From positions 1 through 64,000 of the forward strand of contig NZ_AKIZ01000002.1 in the NCBI RefSeq assembly GCF_000282595.1: DNA of 64,000 bases, written 5' to 3'. The DNA is from Phyllobacterium sp. YR531. Its GTDB lineage: Bacteria > Pseudomonadota > Alphaproteobacteria > Rhizobiales > Rhizobiaceae. The notes under the pieces were generated by a model that was given only the letters and a program-made list of their open reading frames with translations, had not been told where the DNA came from and did not search any database. The translations under genes and the position numbers were made by a program. This document shows positions 25,967 to 36,087 of the stretch, piece by piece (within the stretch, counting starts at the first letter, position 1; every line of letters starts with the position of its first letter).

Positions 25967-26045
25967 TATCGCTTCCCTTGCTGTTTTGTTTACAATTTCG
26001 CTGTTACTATTGGTGTCGCATCGTCTTTGCAAGGATGGGCCGTTT

Positions 26046-26591
26046 ATGAAACCGCCGGGTATTATTGTCACTTCGCTTGTTGTCACTATTGGTTATGCCG
26101 GTCTGTTTGCTGCGCGGCCTCTTCCGCCTATGGCGCCTGTCGTTGAGCGTTATTCGCTGCCAGATCAGGTCGCGGCTCTTAACGAAGAAACGATCCGGCG
26201 CTACCTTTATGGCTACGCGCCCGTAGCCGCGACCGCACGCGAACTCGAACGGGACTCCGAACTACCAGGTGGCGCAGCGCTTCTTGATACAAAAGCCAGA
26301 GAATACGGTTTTGCCAGCTATGCCGACTGGCTCAACGTCAATAACACCATCATGGTCACCTATCATTGGGCAACCCATCCGCAGCCGAAACTGGAAGTTG
26401 AAAAGGCGATTGCTGAAGTCCCGACGCGGGTCAATCTTTCAGACGCTGAAAAATCGGAACTCATCAATGGTTTGAAGGCTGGGTTGGTTCGCGTGGAAAA
26501 TGCGAGACCTACAGCGGAAAACCTTGCTGTTGTCGAGCGTCATTTGCGCTCACTGAAGCCCTTCTATAATCAATGGGCCAAGCCGCAATAA
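26046..26591 (+). CDS. membrane-anchored hypothetical protein
   Basis: 181 residues from ATG 26046. One N-terminal hydrophobic helix (GIIVTSLVVTIGYAGLFAA) would act as a membrane anchor or signal; the rest is polar and mostly helical (EETIRRYLYGYAPVAATAREL, LDTKAREYGFASYADWLN, SDAEKSELINGLKAGL). The GFASYADW segment resembles a short recurring motif in periplasmic proteins of rhizobia, but I cannot name the family. It ends 16 bp before the enoyl-CoA hydratase gene and may be cotranscribed. Confidence 0.75.
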   Translation: MKPPGIIVTSLVVTIGYAGLFAARPLPPMAPVVERYSLPDQVAALNEETIRRYLYGYAPVAATARELERDSELPGGAALLDTKAREYGFASYADWLNVNNTIMVTYHWATHPQPKLEVEKAIAEVPTRVNLSDAEKSELINGLKAGLVRVENARPTAENLAVVERHLRSLKPFYNQWAKPQ

Positions 26592-26607
26592 TATAATGAG
26601 GAATCAC

Positions 26608-27432
26608 ATGGGAGAAGTTCATGCCATCCGCAAGGAAGGGCCGGTTGGCTCTATTGTCGGTTATGAGCTGCTGGACGGTGTCCTGCGCCTGACCATGCAG
26701 AATGCTCCTGCGAACGCACTGTCGATTGCCATGATGCAATTGCTGCTGGAACATCTTCAATCGGCGAGAGAAGACAAGGCTGTTCGCGTTATCATCCTCG
26801 ATTCAGCATTGAAGCTGTTTTCTGCGGGGCATGACCTCAAGGAATTGTCGAGCCATCGCGCCGATGATGATCGCGGCCGTGCCTTCTTCGAACAGACCAT
26901 GCGCCTTTGCGGGGAACTGATGCAGGCAATCGTCAATCATCCAAAACCCGTAATTGCTGGAGTGGACGGTCTTGCAACCGCTGCGGGATGTCAGCTCGTC
27001 GCTTCATGCGATCTGGCCGTCTGTTCGGATAAATCGACCTTCTGTACGCCCGGCGTTCACATTGGGCTGTTCTGCTCGACACCGATGGTCGCCCTTTCGC
27101 GCAATGTATCGCGCAAACAGGCTATGGAGATGCTGCTGACGGGCGAAACCATCGATGCTTCCACCGCTCGCGAGTTCGGGCTAGTCAATCGCGTGGTGCC
27201 GCAGGAATATCTGAATCAGATTGTCAGAAAATATGCGCAAGCCATTGCTGCCAAATCTCCTTTGGTTCTGAAAGTCGGCAAGGAAGCATTTTACAAGCAG
27301 GCTGATATGAATCTTTCTGATGCTTATGACTATACGGCTCAGGTCATGGTGGAAAACATGCTGGCTCGCGATGCGGAAGAGGGTATCAGCGCATTTATTG
27401 AAAAGCGCAAACCCGAATGGACGGGCGAGTAA
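26608..27432 (+). CDS. enoyl-CoA hydratase/isomerase family protein
   Basis: 274 residues from ATG 26608, chosen for the GAGGAAT ribosome site that overlaps the alternative ATG 26596. Crotonase fold: LTMQNAPANALSIAMMQ, oxyanion-hole segment KLFSAGHDLKELSSHR, second oxyanion Gly region VDGLATAAGCQLVASCDLAV, then LTGETIDASTAREFGLVNRVV. The catalytic Glu pair of true hydratases is not obvious, so it could be another crotonase-type enzyme. It lies 5 bp upstream of the CoA-binding protein gene. Confidence 0.9.
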   Translation: MGEVHAIRKEGPVGSIVGYELLDGVLRLTMQNAPANALSIAMMQLLLEHLQSAREDKAVRVIILDSALKLFSAGHDLKELSSHRADDDRGRAFFEQTMRLCGELMQAIVNHPKPVIAGVDGLATAAGCQLVASCDLAVCSDKSTFCTPGVHIGLFCSTPMVALSRNVSRKQAMEMLLTGETIDASTAREFGLVNRVVPQEYLNQIVRKYAQAIAAKSPLVLKVGKEAFYKQADMNLSDAYDYTAQVMVENMLARDAEEGISAFIEKRKPEWTGE

Positions 27433-27437
27433 CAGGC

Positions 27438-27962
27438 ATGGATCACGATCATTATCCGGACGAATACATTCGCGATATCCTCTCATCGGTCAAAACGATC
27501 GCTATGGTCGGTGCCTCCGCTAATGAGGTGCGGCCAAGCTTCTTCGTGATGAAATATCTTCTGGCCAAGGGCTACCATGTTATCCCCGTTAATCCGGGAC
27601 AAGCCGGTAAAGATATCCTCGGACAGCTGACTTATGCACGCTTGGCGGATATTCCGGGCACCATCGACATGGTTGACGTGTTCCGCGCATCCGATGCCGT
27701 CCCGGCAATTGTCGATGAAGTGTTGGCTCTGAGCACTTTGCCGAAAGTCATCTGGACACAACTTACGGTACGCAATGATGCAGCTGCGGCGAAAGCCGAG
27801 GCAGCTGGAATTCAGGTCGTAATGAACCGTTGTCCGAAAATCGAGTATGCGCGACTTTGCGGCGAGATCGGATGGAGCGGGGTGAACTCGCGGGTGCTTT
27901 CTTCCAAGAAACCAATCCTTGGAAAAGGCTTTCAGAGTTTTGGATTAAACCGGTCGAAGTGA
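27438..27962 (+). CDS. CoA-binding domain protein (YccU-like)
   Basis: 174 residues from ATG 27438. Single Rossmann-like CoA_binding_2 domain: VKTIAMVGASANEVRPSFFVMKYLLAKGYHVIPVNPG, then VDVFRASDAVPAIVDEVL, KVIWTQLTVRNDAAAAKAEAAG and VVMNRCPKIEYARL. The family binds CoA or nucleotides and is otherwise uncharacterised. It follows the enoyl-CoA hydratase within one apparent operon. Confidence 0.9.
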   Translation: MDHDHYPDEYIRDILSSVKTIAMVGASANEVRPSFFVMKYLLAKGYHVIPVNPGQAGKDILGQLTYARLADIPGTIDMVDVFRASDAVPAIVDEVLALSTLPKVIWTQLTVRNDAAAAKAEAAGIQVVMNRCPKIEYARLCGEIGWSGVNSRVLSSKKPILGKGFQSFGLNRSK

Positions 27963-28210
27963 GAGCAGAATTTGGAAAAGACTTTTTGGTGTTTCATCGC
28001 AGCTTTTTTGAAATAAAAGCAGGTTTCCAGAGAATGAAGGGATTCTGTGAGCAAAATCATCGAATCTGCTAGTAAAATTAAAATCTACAGATGCAATTTA
28101 GTTGTGCTTGGTTGAATACGTTTATCTTGCTGGATTGAAAAAACTTTCCTTGGCGTACGCTCTCCTATCCCATAGCTTGCCTTCATCAAATGCTTTGGAG
28201 GACACCCAGT

Positions 28211-29494
28211 ATGGCCAATCGTGCACCCGGAATTGAAACCTTGGCGATACACGCCGGAGCCCAGCCAGACCCGGCAACCGGGGCGAGGGCGACCCCGATT
28301 TATCAGACCACTGCTTTCGTTTTCGACGATGCCGATCATGCCGCTTCTCTCTTCGGCCTCAAGGCTTTCGGCAACATCTACACCCGAATTACCAATCCAA
28401 CCAATGCTGTACTGGAAGAACGTGTTGCAGCACTTGAAGGCGGCACCGCCGCACTGGCAGTTGCATCGGGCCATGCAGCACAACTTCTGGTATTTCATAC
28501 GCTAATGCAGCCCGGCGATAATTTCGTCGCTTCCAACAAGCTTTATGGTGGCTCGATCAATCAGTTCGGCCAATCATTCAAGTCTTTCGACTGGCGTGTC
28601 CGCTGGGCTGACGGTACCGATCCCTTGGCCTTTGAAGCCCAGATTGACGAGAAGACCCGCGCCATTTTTATCGAGAGCATCGCCAATCCCGGCGGCATCA
28701 TTTCCGATATCGCTGCCATCGCCGAAATTGCGCACAAGCATGGCATTCCGCTGATTGTAGACAACACTTTGGCATCACCGTATCTGATCCGACCGATCGA
28801 GCATGGTGCTGATATTGTTATACATTCTGCCACGAAGTTCCTTGGTGGCCACGGCAATTCGATGGGTGGAATCATCGTTGACGGCGGCACGTTCGACTGG
28901 TCGAAATCCGGTAATTACCCGCTGCTTTCCGAGCCCCGTTCGGAATATAATGGCATTGTCCTGCACGAGACTTTTGGTAATTTTGCCTTCGCCATTGCCG
29001 CGCGGGTTCTCGGCCTGCGGGACCTTGGTCCGGCGCTTTCTCCCTTCAATGCATTTCTCATCGCCACCGGCATCGAAACCTTGCCGCTACGCATGCAGCG
29101 CCACGTCGACAACACATTGGCTGTCGCCAAGTGGTTGAGAGAGCATGATAAAGTTGGTTGGGTCAGCTATGCCGGGCTGCCGGATGACCCGTATAACTCA
29201 CTTCAGAAAAAATATTCACCGCATGGTGGAGGCGCTGTTTTCACCTTTGGTTTGAAGGGTGGGTATGATGCCGGTGTCAAGCTGGTTGAGAGCCTTGAGC
29301 TGTTCTCTCATCTGGCGAATATCGGCGACACGAAATCGCTGGTAATTCATCCCGCTTCGACTACCCATCGCCAATTGGCTGACGCTCAGAAAACTGCTGC
29401 AGGCGCTGGTCCCGATGTCGTGCGCCTGTCTATCGGTATAGAGAACGTAGCCGACATTATTGCTGATCTCGAACAGGCATTGGCGAAAGTCTAA
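28211..29494 (+). CDS. metY: O-acetylhomoserine aminocarboxypropyltransferase (sulfhydrylase)
   Basis: 427 residues from ATG 28211 behind GGAGGA, the typical length of the O-acetylhomoserine sulfhydrylase branch of the Cys/Met PLP family. It makes homocysteine from O-acetylhomoserine and sulfide. Motifs: [42 protein letters not shown], and the PLP lysine in [19 protein letters not shown]. The ~250-bp upstream region was examined for a SAM-II riboswitch and none was convincing. Confidence 0.94.
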   Translation: MANRAPGIETLAIHAGAQPDPATGARATPIYQTTAFVFDDADHAASLFGLKAFGNIYTRITNPTNAVLEERVAALEGGTAALAVASGHAAQLLVFHTLMQPGDNFVASNKLYGGSINQFGQSFKSFDWRVRWADGTDPLAFEAQIDEKTRAIFIESIANPGGIISDIAAIAEIAHKHGIPLIVDNTLASPYLIRPIEHGADIVIHSATKFLGGHGNSMGGIIVDGGTFDWSKSGNYPLLSEPRSEYNGIVLHETFGNFAFAIAARVLGLRDLGPALSPFNAFLIATGIETLPLRMQRHVDNTLAVAKWLREHDKVGWVSYAGLPDDPYNSLQKKYSPHGGGAVFTFGLKGGYDAGVKLVESLELFSHLANIGDTKSLVIHPASTTHRQLADAQKTAAGAGPDVVRLSIGIENVADIIADLEQALAKV

Positions 29495-29498
29495 GTCT

Positions 29499-29843
29499 AT
29501 GACAAACCTTGTAAAAATAGATTTTGGCGATATCGATCCTGAACATGGGGCGCCAAAACCGGATAGGGTAATTTCCGGCGATCCGCAGTTCCGCACCTGG
29601 AATTGCGATGAGGCCGATGGTGGAATTTATGCGGGGATTTGGGAAGCAACGCCCGGCAAATGGCGTATCGCCTATGATGAATGGGAGTTTTGCCACATTC
29701 TTTCCGGGCGTTCGATCATTACGGAAGATGGCGGCGACGAGCGCCATATAGAGGCAGGCGACAGCTTTGTCATAAAGTCCGGATTTCGCGGAACATGGGA
29801 AGTGCTTGAGACGACACGCAAGGAATATGTGATAAGACTTTGA
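29499..29843 (+). CDS. cupin domain protein
   Basis: 114 residues from ATG 29499, 4 bp after metY. Single small cupin of the Cupin_3 (DUF861) type: YAGIWEATPGKWRIAYDEWEFCHILSGRSIITEDGG, then HIEAGDSFVIKSGFRGTWEVLE. The beta-barrel family often accompanies amino-acid or amine metabolism, and an FAD amine-type oxidoreductase follows. The ligand is unknown. Confidence 0.88.
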   Translation: MTNLVKIDFGDIDPEHGAPKPDRVISGDPQFRTWNCDEADGGIYAGIWEATPGKWRIAYDEWEFCHILSGRSIITEDGGDERHIEAGDSFVIKSGFRGTWEVLETTRKEYVIRL

Positions 29844-29899
29844 CGAATTGCTGCATGTTCGCTAGCTTTGTTGAAAAGCAGTAAAAACAGAGTCTTATA

Positions 29900-31003
29900 A
29901 TGAAAATTACTATTGTCGGCGCCGGTATTGGTGGCCTTTCCTCGGCTTGGTCCCTGACCAAAGCCGGTCACTCCGTCACGCTGATAGAGCAGGGCACCAT
30001 CCCTAATCCGCTCGCTGCTTCGGGCGATCATCACCGCATCATTCGCCGTGCTTACGGTGCTGCGGGTGGCTATGCCAATGCGATTTCCGAGGCGTATGAG
30101 GCTTGGGAGGAGCTTTGGCGTGATATAGGCGCTGTACATCTCGATTCACGCGGGTTTATGGCCGTATCACGCGAAGCCGGAGACGAAGCGGAAGAATACC
30201 GGGAAGGTCTTGAAAGCGGCGGCTATCCCATTGAAATCTATGATCCTGCCGAAGCTTTGAAGCGTTATGCCTATCTTGAAGAGGATACGTTCAAGTATGC
30301 TTTTTTCTCACCGGAAGGCGGCGCATTGCACTGCAAGAAAATCGCAACGGATATGGTCCGCTGGCTTCGTGAAAACGGTGCGGAAATCCTTAAGGATACC
30401 CAAGTTACGGCTGTCGATACCGATAATGGTTCTGTGGTCATCGCCGATGGTACAAGAATAACTGCCGATAAAGTCATCGTGACGGCTGGCGCCTGGGTGA
30501 CAAAGCTGTTTCCGGATATCACTGCAGAATTAACGACTTACCGTACTGCCGTAGTCTATCTGGAGCCTCCGACAGACTTGAAAGCCGCCTGGGATGCCTC
30601 GCCCGTGGTGCTGGATGTCGGCGGTCGTACAGACGGTTATATACTACCGCCAAGCGGCGGTGGCGGTTTGAAGTTTGGCTCTGGTCTGCACAAGCGCAAA
30701 ACCCCGAGTGCTGATCTGGATCGCGTTCCCGTTGACGGAGAGGGCGAGATCATCCGAAATCTTTTCGCACCTCCTTTGAAACGCCTTTCCGAATATCGGG
30801 TAACAAATGTTGTGACCTGCGCCTATACTTTCACCTCAGACGAGCGTTTTTTTGCGACTGAGGTGGGCAAGTGCATCGTCGTTTCGGCCTGTTCCGGCCA
30901 CGGCTACAAATTTGGTGCAGCCGTTGGGAGGCGTGTGGCGCAAACCATCGAACACGGCGATGTTCCGTTGCTGAAACGGTGGTTGAGAGCTGAAGCCTCG
31001 TGA
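29900..31003 (+). CDS. FAD-dependent oxidoreductase (DAO/sarcosine oxidase-like)
   Basis: 367 residues. N-terminal FAD dinucleotide fold ITIVGAGIGGLSSAWSLTKAGHSVTLIEQG; the DHHRIIRRAYG segment is typical of monomeric sarcosine oxidase/N-methyl amino acid oxidases, and VVSACSGHGYKFGAAVGRRVA forms the second FAD-binding region near the C-terminus, where the Cys could carry covalent flavin as in MSOX. It probably oxidises a secondary amine or amino acid. It sits downstream of metY and the cupin, probably in the same transcription unit. Confidence 0.88.
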   Translation: MKITIVGAGIGGLSSAWSLTKAGHSVTLIEQGTIPNPLAASGDHHRIIRRAYGAAGGYANAISEAYEAWEELWRDIGAVHLDSRGFMAVSREAGDEAEEYREGLESGGYPIEIYDPAEALKRYAYLEEDTFKYAFFSPEGGALHCKKIATDMVRWLRENGAEILKDTQVTAVDTDNGSVVIADGTRITADKVIVTAGAWVTKLFPDITAELTTYRTAVVYLEPPTDLKAAWDASPVVLDVGGRTDGYILPPSGGGGLKFGSGLHKRKTPSADLDRVPVDGEGEIIRNLFAPPLKRLSEYRVTNVVTCAYTFTSDERFFATEVGKCIVVSACSGHGYKFGAAVGRRVAQTIEHGDVPLLKRWLRAEAS

Positions 31004-31051
31004 TTATCGGCCATTTGCCCTCATATTGAACCTGCATCATGCCGCGAACAT

Positions 31052-31081
31052 CTTGCAGAAGCGGGTCCCGACACCCTATGT
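31052..31081 (+). promoter_or_regulatory. candidate RpoH (heat-shock) promoter of clpP
   Basis: CTTG (31052-31055), 18 nt, then CCCTATGT (31074-31081). This fits the alphaproteobacterial sigma-32 pattern CTTG...CCTAT.T and lies about 70 bp before the clpP start. Heat induction of clpP is usual in this group. Confidence 0.6.
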
Positions 31082-31150
31082 ATCGAATCCTTGTTCCACG
31101 AATCTGAGGCGTTTTCCGCCCCGTATTCTCTTAAAAGCTGAGGCCCACCG

Positions 31151-31780
31151 ATGAGAGATCCAATCGAAACAGCTATGAACCTCGTACCTATGGTCGTTGA
31201 ACAGACCAATCGGGGCGAGCGGGCCTATGATATATTCTCGCGCCTGCTGAAAGAACGCATTATTTTTATTACCGGACCAATCGAAGATGGCATGGCGACG
31301 CTGATCTGCGCGCAGTTGCTATTCCTTGAGTCCGAGAATCCAAAAAAAGAAATCAATCTCTACATCAACTCGCCGGGTGGCGTGGTGACTTCAGGCATGG
31401 CGATTTACGATACGATGCAGTTCATTCGTCCTGCCGTATCCACCCTTTGCTTCGGTCAGGCCGCATCAATGGGATCGCTCTTGTTGACTGCCGGTGAAAA
31501 GGACATGCGTTTCGTGCTTCCCAATGCGCGCATCATGCTTCACCAGCCTTCCGGTGGTTTCCAGGGGCAGGCTTCCGATATCGAGCGCCACGCGCAGGAT
31601 ATCATCAAGATGAAGCGCCGCCTGAATGAGATTTACGTCAAGCACACTGGTCAAGATTACGAAACAATCGAGCGCACCCTCGATCGCGATCACTTCATGA
31701 CCGCACAGGAATCACTTGATTTCGGATTGGTCGACAAGATGTTCGAATCGCGCGCTGCGGTCGAAGGCGACGTAAAGTAA
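31151..31780 (+). CDS. clpP: ATP-dependent Clp protease proteolytic subunit
   Basis: 209 residues. Serine peptidase that forms the double heptameric ring used with ClpX or ClpA. Catalytic triad regions: Ser in [12 protein letters not shown], His in [14 protein letters not shown], Asp in the [22 protein letters not shown] segment. The N-terminal [25 protein letters not shown] gives the short propeptide. It is followed by clpX and lon in the conserved order. Confidence 0.98.
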   Translation: MRDPIETAMNLVPMVVEQTNRGERAYDIFSRLLKERIIFITGPIEDGMATLICAQLLFLESENPKKEINLYINSPGGVVTSGMAIYDTMQFIRPAVSTLCFGQAASMGSLLLTAGEKDMRFVLPNARIMLHQPSGGFQGQASDIERHAQDIIKMKRRLNEIYVKHTGQDYETIERTLDRDHFMTAQESLDFGLVDKMFESRAAVEGDVK

Positions 31781-31796
31781 CCGGCTAAATTGCTCT

Positions 31797-31829
31797 CATG
31801 GGTCGAAAATGAACTTTTTTTGACCCATG
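31797..31829. repeat. stem-loop between clpP and clpX
   Basis: Arms CATGGGTCGAAA (31797-31808) and TTTTGACCCATG (31818-31829), one G-T wobble, with a short A/T loop. There is no T run after the stem, so it is not a standard intrinsic terminator. It may be an mRNA processing or stability structure between clpP and clpX. Confidence 0.55.
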
Positions 31830-31997
31830 TGGGGACTTTCTGCCACATAAGCGGCTTGCATAGAGGCGAGCAGACGCTACGTTAAGTTATTGGTGAGTTT
31901 GAAGAGCTTATTCTACCAATGACTGATCGAATCACTTCCATCTAACGGAGGTGGCGACCCCCGGAAGTGGAGGGGTCGATACTGAAAGGAAACTGCA

Positions 31998-33272
31998 ATG
32001 AGCAAAGTCAGCAACGGCGGCGGCGATTCCAAGAATACGCTTTATTGCTCGTTTTGCGGGAAGAGCCAGCACGAAGTTCGCAAGTTGATTGCGGGCCCGA
32101 CTGTTTTCATTTGCGATGAATGCGTCGAATTGTGCATGGACATCATCCGCGAGGAAAACAAATCCTCGATGGTGAAATCTCGTGAAGGCGTCCCGACGCC
32201 GCAGGAAATCATGGCTGTTCTGGATGATTATGTCATCGGTCAGAACCATGCCAAGCGTGTTCTCTCTGTCGCGGTCCACAACCATTACAAGCGGTTGGCC
32301 CACGCATCAAAAAATAATGAAGTCGAACTGGCGAAATCCAACATCCTTCTTGTTGGCCCGACCGGTTGCGGCAAGACCTATCTGGCGCAATCGCTCGCCC
32401 GCATCATTGACGTGCCGTTTACAATGGCAGACGCGACGACGTTGACGGAAGCCGGTTATGTTGGTGAAGATGTCGAAAACATTATTCTCAAGCTGCTTCA
32501 GTCGGCCGACTACAATGTCGAGCGGGCGCAGCGAGGCATCGTTTATATCGACGAAGTCGACAAGATCAGCCGCAAGTCGGACAATCCTTCGATCACCCGG
32601 GACGTTTCAGGCGAGGGTGTTCAACAGGCCTTGTTGAAAATCATGGAAGGCACTGTCGCTTCTGTACCGCCTCAGGGCGGCCGCAAGCATCCACAGCAGG
32701 AATTCCTGCAGGTGGACACCACGAACATTCTGTTCATTTGTGGCGGTGCCTTTGCCGGTCTTGACAAGATCATATCTGCTCGGGGCGAAAAAACGTCGAT
32801 CGGCTTTAGTGCAGCGGTTAAGGCTCCGGATGATCGCCGGGTCGGCGCGATCTTCCGCGAACTTGAGCCGGAGGATTTGCTGAAGTTCGGTCTCATACCA
32901 GAGTTTGTCGGTCGCTTGCCTGTTATCGCGACGCTGGAGGACCTCGATGAGGTTGCTCTGGTTCAGATATTGTCCGAACCGAAAAATGCCTTGGTGAAGC
33001 AGTATCAGCGCTTGTTTGATATGGAAAATGTCGAGCTGACATTCCATGAGGACGCTTTAAAGGCGATTGCGAAGCGTGCGATTGCCCGTAAGACGGGTGC
33101 TCGCGGTTTGCGGTCGATCATGGAGAAGATCCTGCTTGATACGATGTACGAGCTTCCGACGCTTGATGGCGTTCAAGAAGTGGTCATCTCAGGCGATGTT
33201 GTAGAGGGCAATTCACGTCCGCTCTACATCTATGCTGAACGCAAGGAAGAAAAAGGCAATGTTTCCGCATAA
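31998..33272 (+). CDS. clpX: ATP-dependent Clp protease ATP-binding subunit ClpX
   Basis: 424 residues. AAA+ unfoldase. N-terminal C4 zinc domain ([19 protein letters not shown], then [10 protein letters not shown]), Walker [16 protein letters not shown], Walker [13 protein letters not shown], sensor regions and [18 protein letters not shown] at the C-terminus. Preceded by a 217-bp gap containing a stem-loop and followed by an intrinsic terminator. It delivers substrates such as CtrA-type regulators to ClpP in alphaproteobacteria. Confidence 0.98.
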   Translation: MSKVSNGGGDSKNTLYCSFCGKSQHEVRKLIAGPTVFICDECVELCMDIIREENKSSMVKSREGVPTPQEIMAVLDDYVIGQNHAKRVLSVAVHNHYKRLAHASKNNEVELAKSNILLVGPTGCGKTYLAQSLARIIDVPFTMADATTLTEAGYVGEDVENIILKLLQSADYNVERAQRGIVYIDEVDKISRKSDNPSITRDVSGEGVQQALLKIMEGTVASVPPQGGRKHPQQEFLQVDTTNILFICGGAFAGLDKIISARGEKTSIGFSAAVKAPDDRRVGAIFRELEPEDLLKFGLIPEFVGRLPVIATLEDLDEVALVQILSEPKNALVKQYQRLFDMENVELTFHEDALKAIAKRAIARKTGARGLRSIMEKILLDTMYELPTLDGVQEVVISGDVVEGNSRPLYIYAERKEEKGNVSA

Positions 33273-33301
33273 TCTTTCGGAAATAGCGCAAAATAACGAG
33301 G

Positions 33302-33325
33302 AGCTCCGCGTTGTGCGGAGCTTTT
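33302..33325 (+). terminator. intrinsic terminator after clpX
   Basis: Arms AGCTCCGC (33302-33309) and GCGGAGCT (33315-33322) with loop GTTGT, followed by TTTT. Thirty bp beyond the clpX stop. Confidence 0.85.
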
Positions 33326-33602
33326 CTGTTTTCAAAGCTGTGTACTGCCAAGCAAGAGATTGCGCTCCAATCATCCGGGGCGCAGGATGATTACGATTCT
33401 GTGAAGATGCTTGGGGCCCGGTGACTTGAAACGTAAGGGTTGCCACTCCAAGTAATAGTTAAGCCGCATAACTGGTGGTACGCCGCTCAAAACATGGTTT
33501 CCGGACTGGAGTATTTTCTCCCATTCATCCTCCGGAAATCATGAAACCAAAGGGTACCCGGACGCGGTGATCTGGCCTGATGGCCTGAGAAAGGACACTG
33601 AA

Positions 33603-36023
33603 ATGACGGTTGCAAGCAAGAAGACACCGGCGGGTGGTGAGAGCGGGCTTTATGCCGTTTTGCCATTGCGCGATATCGTTGTCTTCCCACACATGATTGT
33701 TCCACTCTTCGTCGGACGCGAGAAATCAATTCGTGCACTTGAGGAAGTGATGGGCGTCGACAAGCAAATCCTGCTTGCCACACAGAAAAACGCTGCGGAC
33801 GACGATCCCCAGGCTGATGCCATCTACACAGTTGGTACAATTGCCAACGTCCTGCAATTGCTGAAATTGCCGGACGGTACAGTCAAAGTACTTGTTGAGG
33901 GTATTGCTCGCGCTGAGATCACAAGTTTCAGCGACCGCACGGATTATCACGAAGCCAATGCAACGACGCTGGCCGAACCAGAAGAAGATCCGGTCGAGGT
34001 TGAAGCTCTTGCGCGCTCCGTTGTGTCGGATTTTGAGAATTACGTAAAGCTGAACAAGAAGATTTCGCCTGAAGTTGTTGGCGCTGCCGGTCAGATTGAG
34101 GACTACTCGAAGCTTGCTGATACGGTTGCATCACATCTGGCAATCAAGATTCCAGAAAAGCAGGACATGCTTTCAATTCTTTCCGTGCGCGCACGGTTGG
34201 AAAAGGCAATGTCGTTCATGGAGTCTGAAATCTCTGTTCTCCAGGTGGAAAAGCGTATCCGTTCGCGCGTAAAGCGCCAGATGGAGAAGACCCAGCGCGA
34301 GTACTATCTGAACGAACAGATGAAGGCGATCCAAAAGGAACTTGGTGACGGCGAAGACGGTCGTGACGAAGCTGCCGAGCTGGAAGACCGCATCAAGAAG
34401 ACCAAGCTTTCCAAGGAAGCCCGTGAGAAGGCCAATGCCGAGCTCAAGAAGCTGCGTCAGATGAGCCCAATGTCTGCCGAGGCGACAGTTGTTCGCAACT
34501 ACCTTGATTGGCTGCTGTCGATTCCTTGGGGCAAGAAATCGAAGGTCAAGAACGACCTGAATCTTGCTGACGAGGTGCTGGACGCTGAACATTACGGTTT
34601 GGACAAAGTCAAGGATCGCATCGTTGAATATCTGGCGGTACAGGCGCGTTCCACCAAGATCAAGGGCCCAATCCTTTGCTTGGTCGGTCCTCCCGGCGTG
34701 GGCAAGACTTCGCTGGCCCGCTCGATTGCCAAGGCTACAGGCCGTGAATATGTACGCATGTCGCTTGGCGGCGTGCGTGATGAGGCTGAAATTCGCGGTC
34801 ACCGCCGTACCTATATCGGTTCAATGCCCGGCAAGGTCATTCAGTCGATGAAGAAGGCGAAGAAATCCAATCCACTCTTCTTGCTCGATGAGATCGACAA
34901 GATGGGTCAGGATTTCCGCGGCGATCCATCTTCCGCATTGCTGGAGGTACTTGATCCGGAACAGAACTCAACCTTCATGGATCATTATCTTGAGGTCGAA
35001 TATGATCTTTCGAATGTGATGTTCGTGACGACTGCCAATACGCTGAACATTCCCGGTCCTTTGATGGATCGTATGGAGATCATCCGTATTGCCGGTTACA
35101 CCGAGGATGAGAAGCTGGAAATCGCCAAGCGGCACTTGTTGCCCAAGGCAATCCGGGATCACGCTTTGCAGCCGAAGGAGTTCTCGGTATCTGAAGGTGC
35201 TATCCGTGCGATCATCCGCAGCTATACACGGGAAGCCGGTGTCCGTAGTCTTGAGCGCGAGTTGATGAAGCTTGCCCGTAAGGCAGTAACGGAAATCCTG
35301 AAGACCAAGAAGAAATCAGTGAAGGTCACAGAGGCCAACATTGATGAATATCTCGGTGTCGAGAAGTTCCGTTTTGGCCAGATCGATGGCGAGGATCAGG
35401 TTGGCGTTGTTACAGGTCTTGCCTGGACCGAGGTGGGCGGCGAGTTGCTGACCATTGAAGGTGTCATGATGCCCGGTAAGGGCCGCATGACTGTTACCGG
35501 CAATCTGCGCGACGTTATGAAGGAATCAATTTCTGCTGCGGCGTCCTATGTCCGCTCGCGTGCAATTGATTTCGGTGTCGAGCCACCTTTGTTCGACCGT
35601 CGTGACATTCACGTGCACGTGCCGGAAGGCGCTACACCCAAGGATGGCCCTTCAGCTGGTATAGCCATGGTTACGGCCATTGTATCGATCCTGACTGGCA
35701 TTCCGGTTCGCAAGGATATTGCCATGACTGGCGAGATCACGTTGCGGGGCAGGGTGTTGCCTATCGGCGGATTGAAAGAGAAGCTGCTGGCTGCCTTGCG
35801 CGGCGGTATCAAGACGGTTCTAATTCCGGAAGAAAACGCCAAGGATTTGGCGGAAATTCCTGACAATGTGAAGAACGGTCTTGAGATTATTCCGGTTTCG
35901 CATGCCAATGAAGTTATCAAGCATGCGCTTGTGCGCCAGCCGGAGCCAATCGAATGGACTGAACCAGCTCATGTTCCTACAACCGCTGTGGAAGATGATA
36001 CTGCAGCCCAGATAGCTCATTAA
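33603..36023 (+). CDS. lon: ATP-dependent Lon protease
   Basis: 806 residues from ATG 33603 (AGAAAGGA upstream; a GTG/ATG further upstream is unlikely). N-terminal LON substrate-binding domain ([20 protein letters not shown]), long coiled-coil region (~190-270), AAA+ module with Walker [15 protein letters not shown] and Walker [10 protein letters not shown], and C-terminal Ser-Lys protease domain with [11 protein letters not shown] (catalytic Ser) and [20 protein letters not shown] (catalytic Lys). Cytoplasmic quality-control protease. It is transcribed separately from clpX, since a terminator and ~275 bp of gene-free sequence separate them; no clear RpoH site was found there. Confidence 0.98.
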   Translation: MTVASKKTPAGGESGLYAVLPLRDIVVFPHMIVPLFVGREKSIRALEEVMGVDKQILLATQKNAADDDPQADAIYTVGTIANVLQLLKLPDGTVKVLVEGIARAEITSFSDRTDYHEANATTLAEPEEDPVEVEALARSVVSDFENYVKLNKKISPEVVGAAGQIEDYSKLADTVASHLAIKIPEKQDMLSILSVRARLEKAMSFMESEISVLQVEKRIRSRVKRQMEKTQREYYLNEQMKAIQKELGDGEDGRDEAAELEDRIKKTKLSKEAREKANAELKKLRQMSPMSAEATVVRNYLDWLLSIPWGKKSKVKNDLNLADEVLDAEHYGLDKVKDRIVEYLAVQARSTKIKGPILCLVGPPGVGKTSLARSIAKATGREYVRMSLGGVRDEAEIRGHRRTYIGSMPGKVIQSMKKAKKSNPLFLLDEIDKMGQDFRGDPSSALLEVLDPEQNSTFMDHYLEVEYDLSNVMFVTTANTLNIPGPLMDRMEIIRIAGYTEDEKLEIAKRHLLPKAIRDHALQPKEFSVSEGAIRAIIRSYTREAGVRSLERELMKLARKAVTEILKTKKKSVKVTEANIDEYLGVEKFRFGQIDGEDQVGVVTGLAWTEVGGELLTIEGVMMPGKGRMTVTGNLRDVMKESISAAASYVRSRAIDFGVEPPLFDRRDIHVHVPEGATPKDGPSAGIAMVTAIVSILTGIPVRKDIAMTGEITLRGRVLPIGGLKEKLLAALRGGIKTVLIPEENAKDLAEIPDNVKNGLEIIPVSHANEVIKHALVRQPEPIEWTEPAHVPTTAVEDDTAAQIAH

Positions 36024-36037
36024 CAGCCAAGAAAATC

Positions 36038-36070
36038 AAAAAGCCGGACACGAAATTGTCCGGCTTTTTT
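36038..36070. terminator. bidirectional terminator between lon and the peroxidase gene
   Basis: AAAAAGCCGGACA (36038-36050) and TGTCCGGCTTTTTT (36057-36070) form a strong stem with T runs in both directions, 14 bp after the lon stop and 18 bp before the end of the convergent Dyp gene. Confidence 0.92.
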
Positions 36071-36087
36071 GATTCTACAGCCTGCCG

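Noticed and set aside
27963-28210. Possible SAM-II riboswitch upstream of metY
   Set aside because: The region was read for the conserved SAM-II pseudoknot elements and none of the conserved blocks was found.
33329-33602. RpoH promoter for lon (CTTGAAA near 33425)
   Set aside because: A CTTG box is present, but no CCTAT-type -10 occurs at 17-18 nt, so it was not called.
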